A stretch of 64,000 bases of DNA from Moniliophthora roreri (lineage: Eukaryota; Basidiomycota; Agaricomycetes; Agaricales; Marasmiaceae), in assembly GCA_001466705.2 (NCBI GenBank), contig LATX02000244.1, positions 308,934 through 372,933 on the forward strand, written 5' to 3'. Shown one piece after another: positions 59,126-64,000 of the stretch; positions within the stretch are counted from its first letter, which is position 1, and the number at the start of each line of letters is the position of its first letter. A program made the position numbers and the translations under genes. Under the pieces are notes generated by a model, which saw nothing but the letters and a program-made list of their open reading frames with translations, searched no databases and was not told the origin of the DNA.

Positions 59126-60025
59126 GCTGTACTTTCTGACTTATCTATGTATCAGATCCAAAACAGATCACTCCCGAAACCTGTAGAGAACCTAACTATG
59201 GCCCAATGAACACATTGGCTAGTTAACCAAGCTCTTGAAGTGCTATCAATGGGATTTTAAATTCTACTTTACCTTTCTATGACATCTGCAAGGTGCAACA
59301 TGCAGTCAAACAGTACAGAGGTACTTAGAGGAGACATCAGAACAGAAAGACAACTTAGAACAGGAACGATCACAGAACGATCCTCCTCTGAAGTCAATAT
59401 ATGGATCAAAGTCAAAGCAGGCAATCTCTTAATAAAGAGTTCCCTGGTGGCTAAACAATATGAGATAAACTAACTAGGTATAAAGTCATCTCAGAAAGAA
59501 GGAAATCACTTCTGAAGGACATCTACTACCTACAGACAGATATAACGAGACATCAAAAGAATATCTAATGCATAAGAAGTCCTAAATAAGACCAAGTGTG
59601 CATTGTCAAAGGAGATAGAAACAGTAACAGTGTGTTCTGACCTTGGAAGCTTTGGCATCTAGACCCCTTTCGATGTGCGGATACTAGAAAGGGGAATGCT
59701 GTAAAGAAACAGGACAGATACAGCCATCTGCTCATAGATACCTGACTTAGAAAAGAGAAAATACAAATTGTAGAGTCCAGAACACCTGGAGATGTAGATA
59801 CCCATATGGATATGGTTGGATACCCTAGTGGCCAGACTCTGTGACATCCGATTATTCCCTTGTTTAGTATCTCAGTCACTCATTTATCATTTTGTGAATT
59901 ATCAGACATTATTTATAATTTTCTGTAGATATATTCCCTGGACCATATATAAGGACAGCTAGATATTCATATATACTCAAGTAACTCTGCCCCCTCTGAT
60001 TGTGAATACATGAAGAGTTTGTTTG
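59126..60025. repeat. 900-bp direct repeat, copy 1
   Basis: Identical, as far as I can compare by eye, to 60031-60930 (offset 905). The junction after this copy is gtgt followed by N at 60030. It contains cccgaaacctgtag at 59173 and an LTR-like start tgtgacatcc at 59840. Probably the end of one contig. Confidence 0.85.
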
Positions 60026-60030
60026 GTGTN

Positions 60031-60930
60031 GCTGTACTTTCTGACTTATCTATGTATCAGATCCAAAACAGATCACTCCCGAAACCTGTAGAGAACCTAA
60101 CTATGGCCCAATGAACACATTGGCTAGTTAACCAAGCTCTTGAAGTGCTATCAATGGGATTTTAAATTCTACTTTACCTTTCTATGACATCTGCAAGGTG
60201 CAACATGCAGTCAAACAGTACAGAGGTACTTAGAGGAGACATCAGAACAGAAAGACAACTTAGAACAGGAACGATCACAGAACGATCCTCCTCTGAAGTC
60301 AATATATGGATCAAAGTCAAAGCAGGCAATCTCTTAATAAAGAGTTCCCTGGTGGCTAAACAATATGAGATAAACTAACTAGGTATAAAGTCATCTCAGA
60401 AAGAAGGAAATCACTTCTGAAGGACATCTACTACCTACAGACAGATATAACGAGACATCAAAAGAATATCTAATGCATAAGAAGTCCTAAATAAGACCAA
60501 GTGTGCATTGTCAAAGGAGATAGAAACAGTAACAGTGTGTTCTGACCTTGGAAGCTTTGGCATCTAGACCCCTTTCGATGTGCGGATACTAGAAAGGGGA
60601 ATGCTGTAAAGAAACAGGACAGATACAGCCATCTGCTCATAGATACCTGACTTAGAAAAGAGAAAATACAAATTGTAGAGTCCAGAACACCTGGAGATGT
60701 AGATACCCATATGGATATGGTTGGATACCCTAGTGGCCAGACTCTGTGACATCCGATTATTCCCTTGTTTAGTATCTCAGTCACTCATTTATCATTTTGT
60801 GAATTATCAGACATTATTTATAATTTTCTGTAGATATATTCCCTGGACCATATATAAGGACAGCTAGATATTCATATATACTCAAGTAACTCTGCCCCCT
60901 CTGATTGTGAATACATGAAGAGTTTGTTTG
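60031..60930. repeat. 900-bp direct repeat, copy 2
   Basis: Begins directly after the N and repeats copy 1 through aagagtttgtttg; the sequences differ only beyond that point. Most simply explained as two contigs that overlap but were not merged. Confidence 0.85.
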
Positions 60931-61155
60931 ATATATAAATTTGTGTGCCATTCCAGTTTTGCTTCCTCACTTCAGGCCCTGGAGATTGGTTCTGAGTGAC
61001 TCCAGAGAGATAGAATCTGATAACAAACTTGCGTTGTAAGAGATAAGAGTAACATCTTGAGTGTGTTGTAGCACTTTTCTAAGAGACACTTTACACCAAG
61101 AAGGAGCCTTGGGCACTTGGAGTGTGGCCTGTGTTGGGTATCAGGTTGCGACACA
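60745..61155 (+). mobile_element. LTR-like sequence (solo or partial)
   Basis: It starts tgtgacatcc and can be read to gttgcgacaca at 61155, giving TG...CA ends of about 410 bp. A TATA-like catatataagg lies at about 60846. No clear target duplication is seen, and no gag or pol frame is adjacent. Boundaries are tentative. Confidence 0.45.
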
Positions 61156-61739
61156 CTTAGAGTCTTAGCAAGAGGTGTGCCTGCACTAAGCTCTTTGTAG
61201 AAACTGGTCTAGAACCTTTTCCAGTACATGGTGTGCTGTAGTTGTCTTAAGGAAGTCTTGAACTCTGTAGGGTCAGACTATATTGGCTACCAAGTCTTTG
61301 TATGGGACTGTAGCTCTTGTGTTTGTGCTTTGTGCACTGTGTTCTTTGTGTTTTGTGTGTGTGTTTGTGATATAAACTCTTTTAAAACCATATATATACT
61401 CCTCTGGAGGTGAACACCATTGAAGTAGATTGCTTCAATAAGAGAGAATCAACCTAGCTAAGAGTTTTGCTGGCATTCTAAGTGCGGCAACTCTGATCAC
61501 ACTGATCCACACTTGTACAACAGCCTGAGTTAGACTTTTGGGAGGTTATCTTCAGGATAGTTTTCCACTAGTCTTATCTTAGACAAATTAGCATGGTGGA
61601 AGAACTGAAGGTGGGATTGTAGAGGTATGGGAAGCTATGGGTGTCAATTTTGTGAGAATGGTGTAAGCTGAGATGAAAAGGTAGGTGTACTAATAAGAGT
61701 AGAGTTTTTTGTTGGTAAACCAGTAAGAAAGGAGATTCA

Positions 61740-62810
61740 ATGAGCAGATGATGAAATTGTAGGAGTGGGTTTGACCTGGGTGCATGGTTCTCTAGTACCC
61801 ATGTTGGCATGGGCTGACTGATAACTGAAGAATAGGTTACTCTTCATAAAAAAATATGTCAAGTAATTCCTCTGGAATGTTGAAGGAAAGGGGTAGTCAG
61901 AATTCTGGAGGACCCAACTCCCTGTGTGAGAGAGAGTCTGCCAGATTTGAAGTGGATTCAATGTATTGCAGCTGAAGTGATATAAAAAGCAGATTGAGTG
62001 CTGCATAAGTTTGACAGATTGAGTGATTGATAAATATGTTCAGACTGTATGCTTTGTTGAGAGCCCCAATGGTACCTTGGTTATCAGAGTGTACAAGAAG
62101 ATTGGCATACTGAATGTCCATTTTCTCCAGAAAGTAGACCAGTAGCTCTATGGCTAATGTCTCTAGCCAGCAGATGTCCTGACCTGGGACCTTCCATGTT
62201 GGGAGAAGGCCAAATGCTGCCTACTGGTCCCCGATCTTAACACCGACACCCTAGTCTGTGGAAGCATCTATGTAGATCCTGAGGTCTTGAATAGGACCTT
62301 TAGGGTTGAGCTGGCAGTAGAAAGTCAGATCTGATAGGGCCTCTTTCCAGAAATTTAAGTCTGCCATGACTGAATGTGGTGGGTAGAAGAGAAGATATTT
62401 GTTGCCTTTAAATCTTGACATGAAGTTGGAAAGAGATGAGAGGGAGGAGCACCCTTCTAGGTACATGAAAGTGCAATGGCACAAGGTACTATGAAGCTTC
62501 TCAACTGTGAGGAGGCAACATTGATGGCCAGAAAAATTGGTAATGAAAGATAGCACCCTGTTGAGGTATTTTGTGTGCTTCTTCTCAGGGAGAGAGACCT
62601 GCTGAAGTGGTAGATGCCATAGAAGACCCACATATATGGGCTTGAACAAGAAGTCTGGATCTCCTTTGTCAGCTGGGTTGTGCCAGAGAGTGCAGAGTCG
62701 CTCGATGTGGTGGATCATCTCCTCATGATCATAGGTATAATGGTAGGTGGTGTAGGTGTCGGGCTCAGTGGTGTGGTCTGAGTTATGGCAAGATGCAGTG
62801 ATATGCATAA
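61740..62810 (-). pseudogene. Reverse transcriptase-RNase H fragment of a DIRS-like element
   Basis: Minus-strand pieces 62808-62251 and 62121-61897 read as the RT thumb/connection and RNase H of a basidiomycete YR retroelement: FKPIYVGLLWHLPLQQVSLP, TVEKLHSTLCHCTFMYLEG, LSNFMSRFKGN, DLRIYIDAST, then LLVHSDNQGTIGALNKAYS and YIESTSNLADSLSHRELGPP. In-frame stops occur just after DASTD and about 15 codons later. The palm domain with the catalytic Asp pair is not visible upstream of 62810, so the element is cut at its 5' side. It has the same orientation as the recombinase remnant at 57.7-58.9 kb, which is the expected order. Confidence 0.75.
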
Positions 62811-63040
62811 CTTTTACCTTTTATTTCGCACGCAAATAGAGAATATTTTGCACTTTTATAGTTGAAAATGACATATACAAGGGAATTGAGAACTAGTGTG
62901 AGCCCTGAGCAGCTAGTCAAAGTGAGTAGTAGAGAAGGATACAAAATATTAGCAGAGTAATGGTTGATGGTAGGCCATACAAGGGTACCCAACCACTGCT
63001 AGTATGAAAATAAACAGTGAATCTGAATACAGAGGAGCAT

Positions 63041-64000
63041 CCCGAAACCTGTAGGGAACCACACCACATCACATCTCTCTATTGAAAGCTTACCAAAGGG
63101 AATATTTTCAAACCACACTTTACTTGAAGGAAGAATAAAAGCCTTTGATGATACATCAATGAGAATATTATTGAGAAACAGATATGAAACAGAGAATGAC
63201 AAATTATCAGCGGGGGATACTCGAGATACCGATATCAAATTAGACAAATGAAATAGATGATTGGTCACTGGAAAGGTGCCTGTATCACAGAAAGCGGAAG
63301 ACAAAGCTGTATGACAAGAAGATAGCATGGCTGAGCTTACGCGTACACTTTAGAGGAGAAATGGAAGCATATTACGCATTCACAGAGCAGATGACAATAG
63401 ACAGAGAAGGAAGGAACCATGCGGAGTGGCATGGAAGTATAATATTTTCAAATGGAGTCGGAAGGAGAGCTGTTTGATCGAGGAAATTGCAAACAATTAG
63501 TGTCAGGAGACTGTGCAATTGTCATAGAAAAAGAATAAAAGAGTTTATGGCTATGAAGCCTGACTACAATTGGACACTGTGACAGAGAAATTACCAAACA
63601 CAGCTCAGTTTATATAATATTTAGCACCCAACTCAGTTTTATTTGTATGTGTGACAGATATATTAGATTATTTATGTTGTAGGGTATAAAAGGGGACATG
63701 TTTTGTAGGTGGAAAGCAGAAGAGATACTGCCCACCAATTACCAGAGTGTATGACATTGTTGTTCAGGTAGAAGAGCTACTGGCAATCAGTATTTTTCAA
63801 CCACTTTGGGCCCTAGCTTATTTAGTTGTGCAAGAGGCACAGGCTAGTTGAGACCTGAGATTGTATCCCAAACCAGAGATCTAAATAAAAGCTAGGAAGA
63901 GCTTAGTTTTTAATGCAAGAGGTGTGTTTTCTGATAAGAACCTTGTATCAGTTTACCAAGAGGGTAACTGACATGCATCAGTATAGTCTGGTGTTCCGAC
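63041..64000 (+). mobile_element. LTR-element-like unit running off the window
   Basis: It opens with cccgaaacctgtag at 63041, the same 14-mer as at 59173 and 60078. At 63579 a tgtgacagag start is followed by a TATA-like gtataaaagggg at about 63684 and aataaa-type signals near 63885, the layout of an LTR. It carries no long coding frame. The right end is outside the window. Confidence 0.45.

Noticed and set aside
59565..60784. Two identical 104-codon minus-strand frames
   Set aside because: They are the same sequence present twice in the 900-bp duplication, span an LTR-like start, and have no recognisable domain.
54941..64000. CRISPR-like or satellite array in the repeat-rich end
   Set aside because: Repeats are few, irregular and mobile-element in nature; there are no evenly spaced units, and the organism is a eukaryote.

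Overview
The window is nuclear DNA from a filamentous basidiomycete, most likely an Agaricomycete. The genes are dense, on both strands, and broken by many 45-65 nt GT-AG introns. Several families are typical of mushrooms and relatives: DUF6534 membrane proteins, intron-rich P450s, GMC oxidoreductases and tyrosine-recombinase retroelements. All gene models were made by reading reading frames and splice signals by eye. Where I summed the exons (CAX, L2HGDH, NDUFA12, bL12m, Bem1, CDC14, UROD, Mbp1, uL24m, ENT, the DLH-like gene, the two small genes at 39.6 and 48.0 kb) the total is divisible by three.

Region 1 (1-13.5 kb, housekeeping): 3' end of a Cns1/TTC4 Hsp90 co-chaperone; a CAX-family cation/H+ exchanger; L-2-hydroxyglutarate dehydrogenase; complex I subunit NDUFA12 divergent from mitochondrial ribosomal protein bL12m; CCR4-NOT subunit Not3/5; and the polarity scaffold Bem1/Scd2.

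Region 2 (14-24 kb, lineage-specific): a seven-TM receptor-like gene, a small inverted-repeat element, a DUF6534 seven-TM gene made of very small exons, and a P450 whose haem cysteine lies on an 11-nt exon.

Region 3 (24-38.5 kb, housekeeping): COMPASS subunit Shg1 divergent from uroporphyrinogen decarboxylase; CDC14 phosphatase; Sam50 divergent from an Mbp1-type APSES factor with only 21 bp between start codons; mitochondrial uL24m; an equilibrative nucleoside transporter; and a conserved unknown gene. Sam50, bL12m, uL24m, NDUFA12, L2HGDH and (in part) the haem enzyme serve mitochondrial metabolism.

Region 4 (39-54.5 kb, accessory redox enzymes): a SnoaL-like protein, an aryl-alcohol-oxidase-type GMC enzyme with a GPI-like tail, a salicylate-hydroxylase-like FAD monooxygenase, a dienelactone-hydrolase/SnoaL-like protein, a small coiled-coil protein, a second GMC gene with a frameshift, and the 3' remnant of a GH35 beta-galactosidase.

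Region 5 (54.6-64 kb, repeats): a TA-flanked MITE, GTTATAAC-rich inverted-repeat sequence, a decayed tyrosine-recombinase (DIRS-like) retroelement on the minus strand, and LTR-like elements. A perfect 900-bp duplication joined by an N is probably an assembly error. I did not find a convincing new multi-gene system. The best leads are the Sam50/Mbp1 head-to-head promoter, the redox cluster with its GPI-like GMC enzyme, the microexon genes, and the MITE/GH35 junction.
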